A stretch of DNA of 64,000 nt from Agromyces badenianii (GCF_003070885.1 NZ_CP028913.1:2604001-2668000); one strand, 5' to 3'; shown: positions 1-7,489, counted from the first letter of the stretch. A program made the numbers and translations. The notes: a model not told the origin generated them from the sequence alone.

Positions 1-1
1 G

Positions 2-349
2 TTCATCACCCGCGAGAAGTCGGCCTGGTCGTGGACGATGATGATCTGGCAACCCGACTGGCTGCCTCCCGAACTCATCGCCGAGGCGATCGGGCGCGCG
101 ACCGCGAAGGCGCCTGCGGCCGAACGGGTGCGCTTCGAGCGGCTCGCCGAAGGGCGATCGGTGCAGACGCTGCACCTCGGTTCCTACGACGACGAGGGTC
201 CGACCCTCGCACGCCTGCACGACGAGTTCATGCCCGAGCACCGCCTGCGGTTCAACGGCCGGCACCACGAGGTGTACCTCGGCGACCCGCGGCGCACCGC
301 GCCCGAGAAGCTGCGCACCATCCTGCGACAGCCGGTCGCGCCGGCCTGA
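2..349 (+). CDS. GyrI-like small-molecule-binding domain protein, 5' end missing
   Basis: The frame is open from the first bases of the window, so the gene begins upstream and only its last 115 codons are seen. The visible part reads SAWSWTMMIWQPDWLP and then a C-terminal block with LHDEFMPEHRL and HHEVYLGDPRR. This pattern is typical of the C-terminal half of stand-alone GyrI-like proteins of about 200 residues, which bind small molecules in the cytoplasm. Internal ATG codons near position 38 are not the start, because conserved sequence precedes them. The ligand is unknown. A strong hairpin follows the stop. Family assignment is by pattern only. Confidence 0.7.
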   Translation, partial: FITREKSAWSWTMMIWQPDWLPPELIAEAIGRATAKAPAAERVRFERLAEGRSVQTLHLGSYDDEGPTLARLHDEFMPEHRLRFNGRHHEVYLGDPRRTAPEKLRTILRQPVAPA

Positions 350-399
350 GCTGCGCCGCTCAGCACGGGTCGCGCAGAACCGGTGTCGGGCGCCGCCGA

Positions 400-452
400 G
401 GGGATGCCGCGGGGGCCCGCCACCAGATGGTGGCGAGCCCCGCGGCATCCCC
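400..452. terminator. Bidirectional hairpin between convergent genes
   Basis: A 15-bp perfect stem (400-414 with 438-452) encloses a second 8-bp stem (418-425 with 428-435). It lies between the stop of the GyrI-like gene and the stop of the convergent VOC gene. The outer arms carry the local word GGGATGCCGC. There is no long T-run, as is usual in high-GC actinobacteria. Confidence 0.7.
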
Positions 453-454
453 GT

Positions 455-895
455 TCAGAGCTCTTGTTCGGCGCCGAAGCGCTGACGCGCCTCGACCGGG
501 ATGAGCGGCTTCTCGGCACGGGCCCGGATCTGCTGCACCGCCCACGTGTTGCCGTCGGGGTCGGCGAAGCCGAAGAACGTGCCGCCGTCGCGTTCGTCGA
601 AGACGGTGATCGCACTGGCCTCGACGCCGCGGCCGATGAGCTCGGCACGGGCCGCCTCGGCGTCGGCGACGACGAGCTGTAGACCGTGCAGCGATCCGGG
701 AGCCATCTCGTTCTGCGACGGCAGCGAGCCGATCACGATCGAGCAGCCCGAGCCGGGCGGGGTGAGCTGCGCGATGTGCATGTGCTCGTTGCGGGTGTCG
801 TGGTCGAGCGCGAATCCGAGCTGGTCGCGGTAGAACGCGATCGAGCGGTCGAGGTCGCTCACCGGCACGATGACGACTTCCAGGGTCCAGTCCAT
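455..895 (-). CDS. VOC (glyoxalase/bleomycin-resistance) family protein
   Basis: A 146-residue protein with one vicinal-oxygen-chelate fold unit. It opens with LEVVIVPVSDLDRSIAFYRD and ends with FFGFADPDGNTWAVQQI, the two ends of the usual beta-alpha-beta-beta-beta pattern. The substrate is not predictable. The start at 895 is chosen because GGAG lies seven bases upstream; an in-frame ATG eight codons earlier lacks such a site. It is the third gene of an ArsR-SRPBCC-VOC operon, starting 29 nt after the SRPBCC stop, so it is probably under the same ArsR-type repressor. Confidence 0.85.
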   Translation of the reverse strand: MDWTLEVVIVPVSDLDRSIAFYRDQLGFALDHDTRNEHMHIAQLTPPGSGCSIVIGSLPSQNEMAPGSLHGLQLVVADAEAARAELIGRGVEASAITVFDERDGGTFFGFADPDGNTWAVQQIRARAEKPLIPVEARQRFGAEQEL

Positions 896-923
896 GGTGT
901 GCTCCGTTTCGTGAGGCATCGGC

Positions 924-1400
924 TCAGGCCGCGAGCAGGCCCTCGAGCCGCTCGTAGCCCTCGCGAACGCCGAGCTCCATGTTGCTCTGGATCATGCCGT
1001 CGCGGGCCTCGAGGCTCGGGTAGGTGGAGTGGATGCTGAGGCGGGTGCGACCGCCGCCGAGATCTTCGAACCGCAGGGACTCGATGGCCACGACGTCGGG
1101 GAAGCCCTCGTACTCGAAGGTCTGGATCGCGAACTCGTTCTCACGCACCGAGTGGAACGTGCCGTTGAACGCATAGGCCTCCTCACCTCCGGGCTGGGTG
1201 TGCAGGTAGCGGTAGCCGCCCTGCGGCACGAAGTCCCAGCGTTCGATGGTCATCTCGTAGCCGTTCGGCCCGAGCCACTGCTTCACGAGCTCGGGGTCGC
1301 GGTGCGCGTTGAACACGGCGGCCACTGGCACGTCGAACTCGCGCTCGATGTCGATGAAGGGCAGCCCCTCGGGGGCGGTGATGGTGACGGGGTTCGTCAT
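924..1400 (-). CDS. SRPBCC (AHSA1-like) domain protein
   Basis: A 158-residue protein of the START/Bet v1-like SRPBCC superfamily, AHSA1-type. Typical features are an N-terminal REFDVPVAAVFNAHRDPE segment, the WLGP element, and a C-terminal helix beginning DGMIQSNMELGVREGYERL. These cytoplasmic proteins form a hydrophobic pocket; the ligand is unknown. Its ATG overlaps the stop of the upstream ArsR gene by four bases (ATGA), so the two are translationally coupled. ArsR-SRPBCC pairs are very common in actinobacteria. Confidence 0.88.
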   Translation of the reverse strand: MTNPVTITAPEGLPFIDIEREFDVPVAAVFNAHRDPELVKQWLGPNGYEMTIERWDFVPQGGYRYLHTQPGGEEAYAFNGTFHSVRENEFAIQTFEYEGFPDVVAIESLRFEDLGGGRTRLSIHSTYPSLEARDGMIQSNMELGVREGYERLEGLLAA

Positions 1401-1840
1401 TGTCCTGTCTCTTTCGTGATGGGGCCGGTCTGCTGGCCGGCTGATGGGGTGTCGCCGCGATGCTCGATGGGCACATCGAGGGCGACGGACGCCGCGGCGT
1501 CATGGCCGGGGTCTTGAGCGAGCAGCGCGTCCAATGCGCGGAACTGCTGCTCGTGGATCAGCCGGTATCGGTCGATCCACGCGGTGAGGGCTTCGAGCGT
1601 GGCCGCGTCGAGGTGCACGGGGCGGCGTTGCGCGTCACGCGTTCTGGTGACGAGCCCCGCGCTCTCGAGCACCTGGATGTGCTTCGAAACGGCCTGCTTG
1701 GTGATCGCGAACGGTTCGGCGAGCTCGTTGACCGTGGCCGGCCCCCGGCTCAGTCGGGCGATGATGCCCCGGCGCACCGGGTCGGCCAGCGCCATGAAGG
1801 CGCGGTCGAGACGGTCGTCTGCGCTGGGATCGAGGATCAT
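1397..1840 (-). CDS. ArsR-family winged-helix transcriptional regulator
   Basis: A 147-residue winged-helix protein. The recognition region reads ELAEPFAITKQAVSKHIQVL, followed by the wing around TRTRDAQRRPVHLD. No cysteine cluster for metal sensing is visible, which fits the metal-independent subgroup that accompanies SRPBCC genes. AAAGGCGAG precedes the ATG. The C-terminal tail of about 40 residues is probably disordered. It heads the operon with the SRPBCC and VOC genes, and a perfect palindrome lies 28 bp upstream. It probably represses its own operon. Confidence 0.9.
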   Translation of the reverse strand: MILDPSADDRLDRAFMALADPVRRGIIARLSRGPATVNELAEPFAITKQAVSKHIQVLESAGLVTRTRDAQRRPVHLDAATLEALTAWIDRYRLIHEQQFRALDALLAQDPGHDAAASVALDVPIEHRGDTPSAGQQTGPITKETGQ

Positions 1841-1867
1841 CGCTCGCCTTTCTCAACTCGTTCTTTG

Positions 1868-1885
1868 ATCAACCTTTTGGTTGAT
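1868..1885. promoter_or_regulatory. Palindromic operator for the ArsR-SRPBCC-VOC operon
   Basis: A perfect inverted repeat, ATCAACC-TTTT-GGTTGAT, lies 28 bp upstream of the ArsR start codon in an AT-rich pocket. Size and position fit a dimeric winged-helix repressor. Binding is inferred. Confidence 0.6.
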
Positions 1886-2052
1886 TACAAGGTATGACGA
1901 ACGGATGCCGCTGTCAACCCTTGATCCGACCGCCGAGAGATCCTTCCGGCCGCCGCGAGTGCATCGTGCCGCCGGGAGATGCTTCTTGCCGCCGGACGCG
2001 CGAACGAGGAGGATCGGCCAGTACGCACGAGTCGAAAGGTCACAGGCGCATC

Positions 2053-2472
2053 ATGGTCACGCTCAACCCGTATCTCAACTTCCGCGACAACGCGAAGGAG
2101 GCGATGGAGTTCTACCAGTCGGTCTTCGGCGGTGAACTCACGTCGAGCACCTTCGCCGAATACGGCCAGGCCGACAACCCGGCCGACGCCGACAAGATCA
2201 TGCACAGCCAGCTCGAGGCCGAGGGCGGCCTGGTGCTGATGGGCGCGGACACCCCGAGCTACCTGGAGTACACGGGCGCCGGCAACGTCTCGGTCTCGCT
2301 CTCGGGCGGCGCCGAGCAGAATGCCGAGCTGCGCGGCTACTGGGAGAAGCTCTCGAACAGCGGCGCCGTCACCGTGCCACTCGAGGTCGCTCCGTGGGGC
2401 GACGCCTTCGGCATGTGCGTCGACGGCTACGGCATCGCCTGGCTCGTGAACATCGGCGGCAGCACGGCGTAG
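2053..2472 (+). CDS. PhnB-like VOC family protein
   Basis: A 139-residue protein. The N-terminus LNPYLNFRDNAKEAMEFYQS, then VFGGELT, a central HSQLEAEGGLVLMGAD, and the C-terminal WGDAFGMCVDGYGIAWLVN are characteristic of the PhnB/DUF899-like glyoxalase subgroup. Members often lack known enzymatic activity. The start at 2053 is used because upstream in-frame codons encode an Arg-rich stretch unlike the family. It is divergent from the ArsR operon and could share the operator region. Confidence 0.88.
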   Translation: MVTLNPYLNFRDNAKEAMEFYQSVFGGELTSSTFAEYGQADNPADADKIMHSQLEAEGGLVLMGADTPSYLEYTGAGNVSVSLSGGAEQNAELRGYWEKLSNSGAVTVPLEVAPWGDAFGMCVDGYGIAWLVNIGGSTA

Positions 2473-2495
2473 CCTCCGACGCGGTTCGGGGCATG

Positions 2496-2532
2496 CAGCG
2501 GGCCCGCATCGTCGTGCGATGCGGGCCCGCTG
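2496..2532. terminator. Bidirectional terminator hairpin
   Basis: A 16-bp perfect GC-rich stem with a five-base loop (TCGTG) sits between the convergent PhnB-like and hsp20 genes. It can serve both strands. Confidence 0.75.
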
Positions 2533-2552
2533 TCGGTGCGTTCGGCGTCAGC

Positions 2553-2981
2553 TCACTTGTTCGACGCGACCTGCTGCCGTTCAGGCGCGCTCACCACTTC
2601 GACCTTGCGCGGCTTCGCGCGTTCGCTCATGGGGATGATCACGCTCAGCACGCCGTTGTCGTAGTGCGCGCTGATGCCTGCGGTGTCGATGCCCTCGCCG
2701 AGGGTGATCTGACGAAGGAACGAGCCGCTCGGCCGCTCGTGCGCGAGCCACTTCACGTCGCCATCCGTGCGCAGCGTGCGCTCGGCGCGAATCGTGAGCA
2801 GTTGGCCGTCGACATCCACGTCGACCGATCCGGGGTCCACGCCCGGCAGGTCGGCGGCGAGCACGTAGTGATCGCCGTCGCGGTGCAGGTCGATCGGCAT
2901 GACTCGCGGCCCTTGGCGAGAATCGAGCATGTCCGCAGCGAGGCGGTCGAGCTCACGGAACGGGTCCCACATCATGGCCAT
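2553..2981 (-). CDS. Hsp20/alpha-crystallin family small heat-shock protein
   Basis: A 142-residue small heat-shock chaperone that holds unfolding proteins in the cytoplasm. The alpha-crystallin domain spans about residues 25-125. It contains YVLAADLPGVDPGSVDVDVD, the ERPSGSFLRQITLGEGID strand region, and the ending YDNGVLSVIIPMSE (the G-V-L motif). The C-terminal tail is short. GGGAGGAGAAG gives a strong ribosome site. Two known heat-shock operators, HAIR-like and CIRCE-like, lie upstream, so HspR and HrcA control is likely. The gene is monocistronic. Confidence 0.93.
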   Translation of the reverse strand: MAMMWDPFRELDRLAADMLDSRQGPRVMPIDLHRDGDHYVLAADLPGVDPGSVDVDVDGQLLTIRAERTLRTDGDVKWLAHERPSGSFLRQITLGEGIDTAGISAHYDNGVLSVIIPMSERAKPRKVEVVSAPERQQVASNK

Positions 2982-3022
2982 TGACTTCTCCTCCCTGGAG
3001 CCGCCGGAGCGGCTGCTTCAAG

Positions 3023-3045
3023 AGTTGAGTCACTTCGACTCAACT
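3023..3045. promoter_or_regulatory. HAIR-like operator (HspR site) upstream of hsp20
   Basis: The sequence AGTTGAGT-N7-ACTCAACT has perfect 8-bp arms. It matches the published HspR-associated inverted repeat CTTGAGT-N7-ACTCAAG at all positions except the outermost pair. It lies 42 bp upstream of the hsp20 start. HspR itself is not in this window. Confidence 0.75.
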
Positions 3046-3054
3046 ACGTCGATT

Positions 3055-3081
3055 TTAGCACTCTGTTTTCGAGAGTGCCAA
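3055..3081. promoter_or_regulatory. CIRCE-like operator (HrcA site) upstream of hsp20
   Basis: TTAGCACTC-N9-GAGTGCCAA matches the CIRCE consensus TTAGCACTC-N9-GAGTGCTAA with one difference and the exact nine-base spacer. It lies just upstream of the HAIR-like site. HrcA is not in this window. Confidence 0.8.
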
Positions 3082-3180
3082 GGCCGCGGGGACGGAATGC
3101 GCGACGAATTCTGCGGCCGCAACGCCAGCCGAAAGCAGCGCTCTGGTACTCGCGCACGCTCGGCATCCGTTCGCACAGGA

Positions 3181-3549
3181 TCAGTCGAAGAGTTCGGAGA
3201 GCCAGCTCTCCTTTTTCTTCTTGCGCGGGTAGCCCTGGTCGCCGTACCCACGGTTGTCATGTCCACGGGCGTCATGTCCACGGTTGTCATACCCGCGGTT
3301 GTCATACGGCTGCTGGTACGAAGGCTGTCCGTACGCGGGGGCCGGCGGCTGTATGGGTGCGGCAGCAGGCGCGGCCTGCGGAGCAGATGCGGCCTGGGGC
3401 TGCCCGCCGAACTCGCGCGCGCCACGCTCGACGATCTTGTCGAGCTCGCCCCGGTCGAGCCAGACGCCGCGGCAGTTCGGGCAGTAGTCGATCTCGATGC
3501 CGCTGCGCTCACTCATCACGAGCAGGGTTCCGTCACTGGGGCACTGCAT
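3181..3549 (-). CDS. TFIIB-type zinc-ribbon protein with repetitive tail
   Basis: A 122-residue protein. The N-terminal zinc ribbon has CPSDGTLL and CPNCRGVWLDRGELDKIVER, the usual zf-TFIIB pattern of small bacterial proteins. The middle is Ala/Pro/Gln-rich. The tail carries pentapeptide-like repeats (YDNRG, HDARG, HDNRG), then a KKKK cluster and a terminal SWLSELFD. In DNA the repeats form imperfect 15-bp units at about 3250-3315. The start at 3549 is set by GAAGGAGGAG eight bases upstream. Function is unknown. Confidence 0.82.
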   Translation of the reverse strand: MQCPSDGTLLVMSERSGIEIDYCPNCRGVWLDRGELDKIVERGAREFGGQPQAASAPQAAPAAAPIQPPAPAYGQPSYQQPYDNRGYDNRGHDARGHDNRGYGDQGYPRKKKKESWLSELFD

Positions 3550-3611
3550 GGGGGCTCCTCCTTCGGGGCCGACCGGATCGATCGGGCTGTCGGCGTGCCC
3601 GAGCCTAGGGA

Positions 3612-3665
3612 GCGAAGCTTTGAAGACGCCCTGCGGTCTCGATACGGCCGGTCGGCCGGCCACTC
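3612..3665. repeat. Intergenic palindromic repeat, REP-like
   Basis: GGTCTCGATACGGCC followed by an overlapping set of GGCCGGTCGGCCGGCC palindromes and CACTCGACCG. Elements of this style are scattered between genes in related genomes. Only one copy is seen here, so family membership is inference. Confidence 0.4.
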
Positions 3666-3720
3666 GACCGACGGAGACTGGCGGGCCTGATCGACCGAGC
3701 GACCTGACCCCCAAACGCAG

Positions 3721-3777
3721 CGAGCGGATGCCGCGGCGCCTGCCTCACGAAGAGGCGGCTGCCGCGACATCCGCTCG
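3721..3777 (-). terminator. Imperfect hairpin downstream of the first cspA
   Basis: Outer arms CGAGCGGATG (3721-3730) and CATCCGCTCG (3768-3777) are perfect. The stem continues inward with a few mismatches around the loop ACGA. It is downstream of the leftward cspA stop. Confidence 0.6.
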
Positions 3778-3836
3778 TGGACCGGGTGTCGACACGCTCA
3801 GCGCGCCGACCCCCCGATCGAAAGGGATTCGAGAAC

Positions 3837-4043
3837 TTACGAAATGACCGTGATGTTCTCGGCCTGCAGGCCCTTGGGGCCGCGAGCGGTCTCGAATTCG
3901 ACCTTCTGGTTCTCCTCGAGCGAGCGGTAGCCGCCCGATGCGATCGCGCTGAAGTGCGCGAAGACGTCGGCCGAGCCGTCGTCAGGAGCGATGAAGCCGA
4001 AGCCCTTGTCGGCGTTGAACCACTTGACGGTTCCGGTTGCCAT
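3837..4043 (-). CDS. cspA: Cold-shock protein, CspA family (copy 1)
   Basis: A 68-residue OB-fold single-stranded nucleic-acid-binding protein acting as an RNA chaperone. The RNP1 motif KGFGFI and the RNP2-like VFAHF are both present, and the N-terminus [17 protein letters not shown] is canonical. AGAAGGAAAAG lies before the ATG. The leader to the upstream desaturase stop is 140 nt and holds a strong hairpin. It lies on the same strand as, and downstream of, the desaturase. A second, very similar copy is at 6374-6577. Confidence 0.95.
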   Translation of the reverse strand: MATGTVKWFNADKGFGFIAPDDGSADVFAHFSAIASGGYRSLEENQKVEFETARGPKGLQAENITVIS

Positions 4044-4089
4044 ATTCTTTTCCTTCTGTAAAGCCGAGCCGCCGAAACGGCTGCGACGT

Positions 4090-4108
4090 GCACGACCTCA
4101 GGTCGTGC
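4090..4108 (-). promoter_or_regulatory. Hairpin in the cspA copy-1 leader
   Basis: A perfect palindrome GCACGACCT-C-AGGTCGTGC lies about 50 nt before the cspA start and 76 nt after the desaturase stop. It could terminate the desaturase transcript or form part of a structured cspA leader. Which one is not decidable from sequence. Confidence 0.45.
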
Positions 4109-4183
4109 GGGGTTCCGACGGCGACGTCCGCCGCCGGAAGTGTGTGGGTGCGGGTCTCGACGAGTGCGAGCCGCACGGGATGA

Positions 4184-5182
4184 TCAGACTCGACGGAATT
4201 GGTTCACCATCGGGCAATCGAAGGGATCGCGGGCGGAGAGGCCCACGCGGTTGAGGTATTCGATGACGATACCGTACGACTTCATGAGCGTCGTCTCGGT
4301 GTAGGGCACGTCGAGGGTGCGGCAGTGCTCACGCACGATCTCGCGCGCCCTGGCGAGGTGCGGCCGCGGCATGTTCGGGAACAGGTGGTGCTCGACCTGG
4401 TAGTTGAGTCCGCCGAGGAGGGCGCTCGCCCACAGGCCGCCCGAGACGTTGCGCGAGGTGAGCACCTGCTTCGAGAAGAAGTCGAGCTTCGCGTCGGCCG
4501 GGATGATCGGCATGCCCTTGTGGTTCGGCGCGAACGAGGCGCCCATGTAGACGCCGAACACGGCGAGCTGCACGCCGAGGAAGGCGAAGGCCATGCCGAG
4601 CGGCAGCACCCAGAAGATCGCTCCGAGGTACACCGTGAACCGCACGGCGATGAGACTCAGCTCGATCCAGCGGCCTTTGACAGGGCCCCGCTCGAAGAGC
4701 GTGCGGATCGAGCGGTAGTGCAGGTTCAGGCCCTCGAGCATGAGCAGCGGGAAGAAGAGGTACCCCTGCTTGCGCGTGATCAGGGCGAGCAGCCCGCGCT
4801 GCTTCGCGGCATCGGTCTCGGTGAACGAGATCGTGTCGAAGTCGATGTCGGGGTCTTTGCCGATCTTGTTCGGGTTGGCGTGGTGACGCGTGTGCTTCGT
4901 CATCCACCACGAGTAGCTGATGCCCACGACCCCGGCGGCGAGGATGCGGCCGACGCGGTCGTTGTTGGGGCCCGACTCCAGCACCTGACGGTGCGAGGCC
5001 TCGTGGGCGAGGAAGGCGAACTGCGTGAAGATCAGGCCGAGCGCGCCGGCGATGAGCAGCTGGAACCAGGAGTCGCCGAGCAGGATGAAGCCGGTGACGG
5101 CGCCGCCGAGGGCGAGAACGAGGAGGGAGACGAGAGCGAGGTAGAACCAGCGAGTGCGGTTCAGCAGGCCTGATTCTCGCAC
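4184..5182 (-). CDS. Membrane fatty-acid desaturase
   Basis: An integral-membrane di-iron acyl-lipid desaturase. The three histidine boxes are HEASH, HTRHHANPNK and QVEHHLFPNMPRPHL, with hydrophobic segments around residues 12-60, 180-215 and 240-255. The C-terminal ending is typical. The coordinates use the first conventional codon, a GTG at 5182. However, the frame stays open upstream and reads SDTETLGAIRATKPRTG, then SADITRSYTALSRVVRES, which resembles the normal N-terminus of these enzymes. The codon where Met is expected, at 5276-5278, is ATC. The true product is therefore probably about 364 residues. With two cspA genes nearby, a role in cold adaptation of lipids is plausible. Confidence 0.9.
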   Translation of the reverse strand: MRESGLLNRTRWFYLALVSLLVLALGGAVTGFILLGDSWFQLLIAGALGLIFTQFAFLAHEASHRQVLESGPNNDRVGRILAAGVVGISYSWWMTKHTRHHANPNKIGKDPDIDFDTISFTETDAAKQRGLLALITRKQGYLFFPLLMLEGLNLHYRSIRTLFERGPVKGRWIELSLIAVRFTVYLGAIFWVLPLGMAFAFLGVQLAVFGVYMGASFAPNHKGMPIIPADAKLDFFSKQVLTSRNVSGGLWASALLGGLNYQVEHHLFPNMPRPHLARAREIVREHCRTLDVPYTETTLMKSYGIVIEYLNRVGLSARDPFDCPMVNQFRRV

Positions 5183-5421
5183 GACCCGGGAGAGTGCGGT
5201 GTAGCTCCGCGTGATATCCGCGGATCCGGTGCGGGGCTTCGTCGCCCGAATCGCACCGAGAGTTTCAGTGTCAGAGATGTTGCTTGGTCCCGACTGGTAA
5301 TCGACTTCCCAGCCGTGTCACGCGGGTAGAACACCCGCTGCAGATGATTCGACTCTAGCCGATTCCCATGGGAAGGCGCTGAGAACATTCAGACTCGGCG
5401 CGCCGATGACAGACTGGGCGC

Positions 5422-6291
5422 ATGCGCATCGTCGTCACCGGAGGCTCGGGAAAGCTCGGCCGCACCGTCGTCCGCACCCTCAGCGACGAGGGACACGAGG
5501 TCGTGAACCTCGATCAGCAGGGGACCCCCTGGACCTTCACGCGGATCGATCTCACCGACTACGGCCAGGTGATCGACGCCATCGCCGGCGTCGACGATCG
5601 CCACACCGGCGTCGACGCGATCGTGCACCTCGCGGCGATCCCGGCACCGGGGCTCTCGAGCGACATCGCGACCTTCCACAACAACATCACCTCGACGTTC
5701 AACGTGTTCCAAGCGGCACGCCGACTCGGCATCACGCGCATCGTGTACGCCTCGAGCGAGACGGTGCTGGGCCTTCCGTTCGACGTGCCGCCGCCCTACA
5801 TCCCCGTCGACGAGGAGTACCCCGCGCGTCCGGAGAGCACGTACTCGCTCGTCAAGCACCTCGAGGAACAACTGGCGATCGAGCTCGTGCGCTGGAATCC
5901 CGAGCTCTCGATCACCGCGCTGCGCTTCTCGAACGTCATGGACCCCGCCGACTACGCGGCCTTCCCGTCGTTCGACGCCGACGCGATGCTGCGCAAGTGG
6001 AACCTCTGGGGCTACATCGACGGACGCGACGGCGCGCAGGCCGTGAGCCTCGCGCTCGCGAACGCCGGGCCGGGTTTCGAGCGGTACATCATCGCCGCGG
6101 CCGACACGGTGATGTCGCGGTCCAACGACGAACTCGTCGCCGAGGTGTTCCCCGGCGTCGAGGTGCGCGGCGAACTCGGCGTCAACGACACCCTGCTCTC
6201 CATCGAGAAGGCGCGGCGTCACCTCGGGTTCGAGCCGAAGCATTCATGGCGCGATGAGGTGGATGCCGCGGCATCCTCACCAGCGGACTAA
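5422..6291 (+). CDS. NAD-dependent epimerase/dehydratase family protein
   Basis: A 289-residue extended short-chain dehydrogenase-type protein. The Rossmann motif is VVTGGSGKLGRT at residues 4-15. The catalytic tyrosine-lysine pair is in YSLVKHLEEQ, and a serine-containing YASSETVLG segment precedes it. These enzymes act on nucleotide sugars or similar substrates in the cytoplasm; the substrate is not predictable. No ribosome site is visible. CAGACT lies six bases before the ATG, which fits a leaderless start. It is divergent from the desaturase. Confidence 0.88.
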   Translation: MRIVVTGGSGKLGRTVVRTLSDEGHEVVNLDQQGTPWTFTRIDLTDYGQVIDAIAGVDDRHTGVDAIVHLAAIPAPGLSSDIATFHNNITSTFNVFQAARRLGITRIVYASSETVLGLPFDVPPPYIPVDEEYPARPESTYSLVKHLEEQLAIELVRWNPELSITALRFSNVMDPADYAAFPSFDADAMLRKWNLWGYIDGRDGAQAVSLALANAGPGFERYIIAAADTVMSRSNDELVAEVFPGVEVRGELGVNDTLLSIEKARRHLGFEPKHSWRDEVDAAASSPAD

Positions 6292-6320
6292 TCGTGCACT
6301 GACCGCGCGCCGCGAAAGGC

Positions 6321-6354
6321 GAACGCCCCCGCAGCGCGTGCTGCGGGGGCGTTC
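6321..6354. terminator. Bidirectional terminator hairpin
   Basis: GAACGCCCCCGCAGC pairs perfectly over 15 bp with GCTGCGGGGGCGTTC around a GCGT loop. It lies between the convergent epimerase and second cspA genes. Confidence 0.82.
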
Positions 6355-6373
6355 TCGTGGTGCGCTCCGAGGC

Positions 6374-6577
6374 TTAGAGGCCGCGGATGTTCTCGGCCTG
6401 CAGACCCTTCGGGCCCTGTGCGACCTCGAACTCGACCTTCTGGCCCTCTTCGAGCGAACGGTAGCCGTTGCCCGAGATGGCGCTGAAGTGCGCGAAGACG
6501 TCGGCCGAGCCGTCGTCGGGAGCGATGAAGCCGAAGCCCTTTTCGGCGTTGAACCACTTGACGGTTCCGGTTGCCAT
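6374..6577 (-). CDS. cspA: Cold-shock protein, CspA family (copy 2)
   Basis: A 67-residue cold-shock OB-fold protein, nearly identical to copy 1 apart from AEKGFGF in place of ADKGFGF and a different last few residues (ENIRGL). RNP1 KGFGFI and RNP2-like VFAHF are intact. The start at 6577 is set by homology and an AGAAGGACAG site. The intergenic region upstream is long (about 360 bp) and shared with the divergent VanZ-like gene, leaving room for a long cold-responsive leader. Confidence 0.95.
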   Translation of the reverse strand: MATGTVKWFNAEKGFGFIAPDDGSADVFAHFSAISGNGYRSLEEGQKVEFEVAQGPKGLQAENIRGL

Positions 6578-6940
6578 ACTGCTGTCCTTCTGTCGTATGG
6601 GCTGCTGGTGCAAGCCCGATGCGATCGACGGTCGATCGCTGCCCCGCTGGCGGGTTGCCGACGGAGCGGGGGGCGAGGGGCGGAATGCACTCCGGCATCC
6701 GTCGTCTCGTATCGGGTCATGCCACGCGGATCGGTCCGCCTCCGGGCAATCAGATGGAGGCACGGGCGAGCGCCCGCTTGATGGAGGAATCAGTGAACAC
6801 ACCCTATCGGGTAGCGTTCAGGTTCACACGCTACGCGATCGAATCGTGACCTGGGAAGAGTTTCGGCCGAATTCTTCGCCACGAACCGACACTCGGCGAA
6901 ATGCCAGCGGGCCTCCAGCGAGAAGGTGGACAATCGGGGG
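6578..6940. other. Divergent intergenic region between cspA copy 2 and the VanZ-like gene
   Basis: About 360 bp with no credible gene. It should contain the promoter and leader of cspA copy 2 on the minus strand. On the plus strand it holds a GACAAT box six bases before the VanZ-like ATG. The stretch near 6795-6850 is less GC-rich than its surroundings. Confidence 0.5.
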
Positions 6941-7489
6941 ATGAACCGCCGCCCCCTCGGTCTCGTCGCTGCTGCATACGCGACGGCCGTGCTGTGGGCG
7001 ACGATCGGACCGGCGCCGTGGCGCACATCAGGGCACCAGCTCGACGGCGGCATCCTGAACCCGGCGGCCTGGACCGCACCGGTCACCTGGACGACCGGAT
7101 ACCTCGCCGAGATCGCGTTCAACGTGGCGATCTTCGTTCCCGTCGGCATGCTGGCAGCATTGCTCATCTCGCGCCGCCGGTGGCCGCTCGCGATGCTCGC
7201 CGGCTTCGGCTTCACGGCCGTCATCGAGCTCGTGCAGGTGCCGGAACCCGAACGCATCTCCGACCCGCGCGACCTCGTGATGAACACGGCGGGCGCGGTG
7301 CTCGGCGTCGTGATCGTGATGGTCGCCCGCGGCGTGCGACGTGCGGGTCTCGTCGCCGAGTCGCTCCGCGAGAGCCGCCTCACCCCGGTGACGGATGCCG
7401 AGTTCGACCCGATGCCCGAGCCTGCGCCCACGCCCACGCCCGAGCACGAGCCCGCCCTCGCAGCCGCGCTGCCCGATCGGGCCGCGTGA
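6941..7489 (+). CDS. VanZ-like family membrane protein
   Basis: A 182-residue membrane protein. It has a first hydrophobic helix ending in ATIGPAPW, then FNVAIFVPVGMLAALLIS, the VIELVQ motif, and RDLVMNTAGAVLGVVIV. The order of the Ile-Gly-Pro, Phe-x-Pro-x-Gly, Glu-x-x-Gln and Asn-x-x-Gly elements matches VanZ-like proteins. About 50 C-terminal residues are Pro/Glu-rich with PAPTPTPEHEP. Its role is unknown; VanZ gives low-level teicoplanin resistance in enterococci. ATG at 6941 is preferred over an upstream GTG. Confidence 0.85.
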   Translation: MNRRPLGLVAAAYATAVLWATIGPAPWRTSGHQLDGGILNPAAWTAPVTWTTGYLAEIAFNVAIFVPVGMLAALLISRRRWPLAMLAGFGFTAVIELVQVPEPERISDPRDLVMNTAGAVLGVVIVMVARGVRRAGLVAESLRESRLTPVTDAEFDPMPEPAPTPTPEHEPALAAALPDRAA

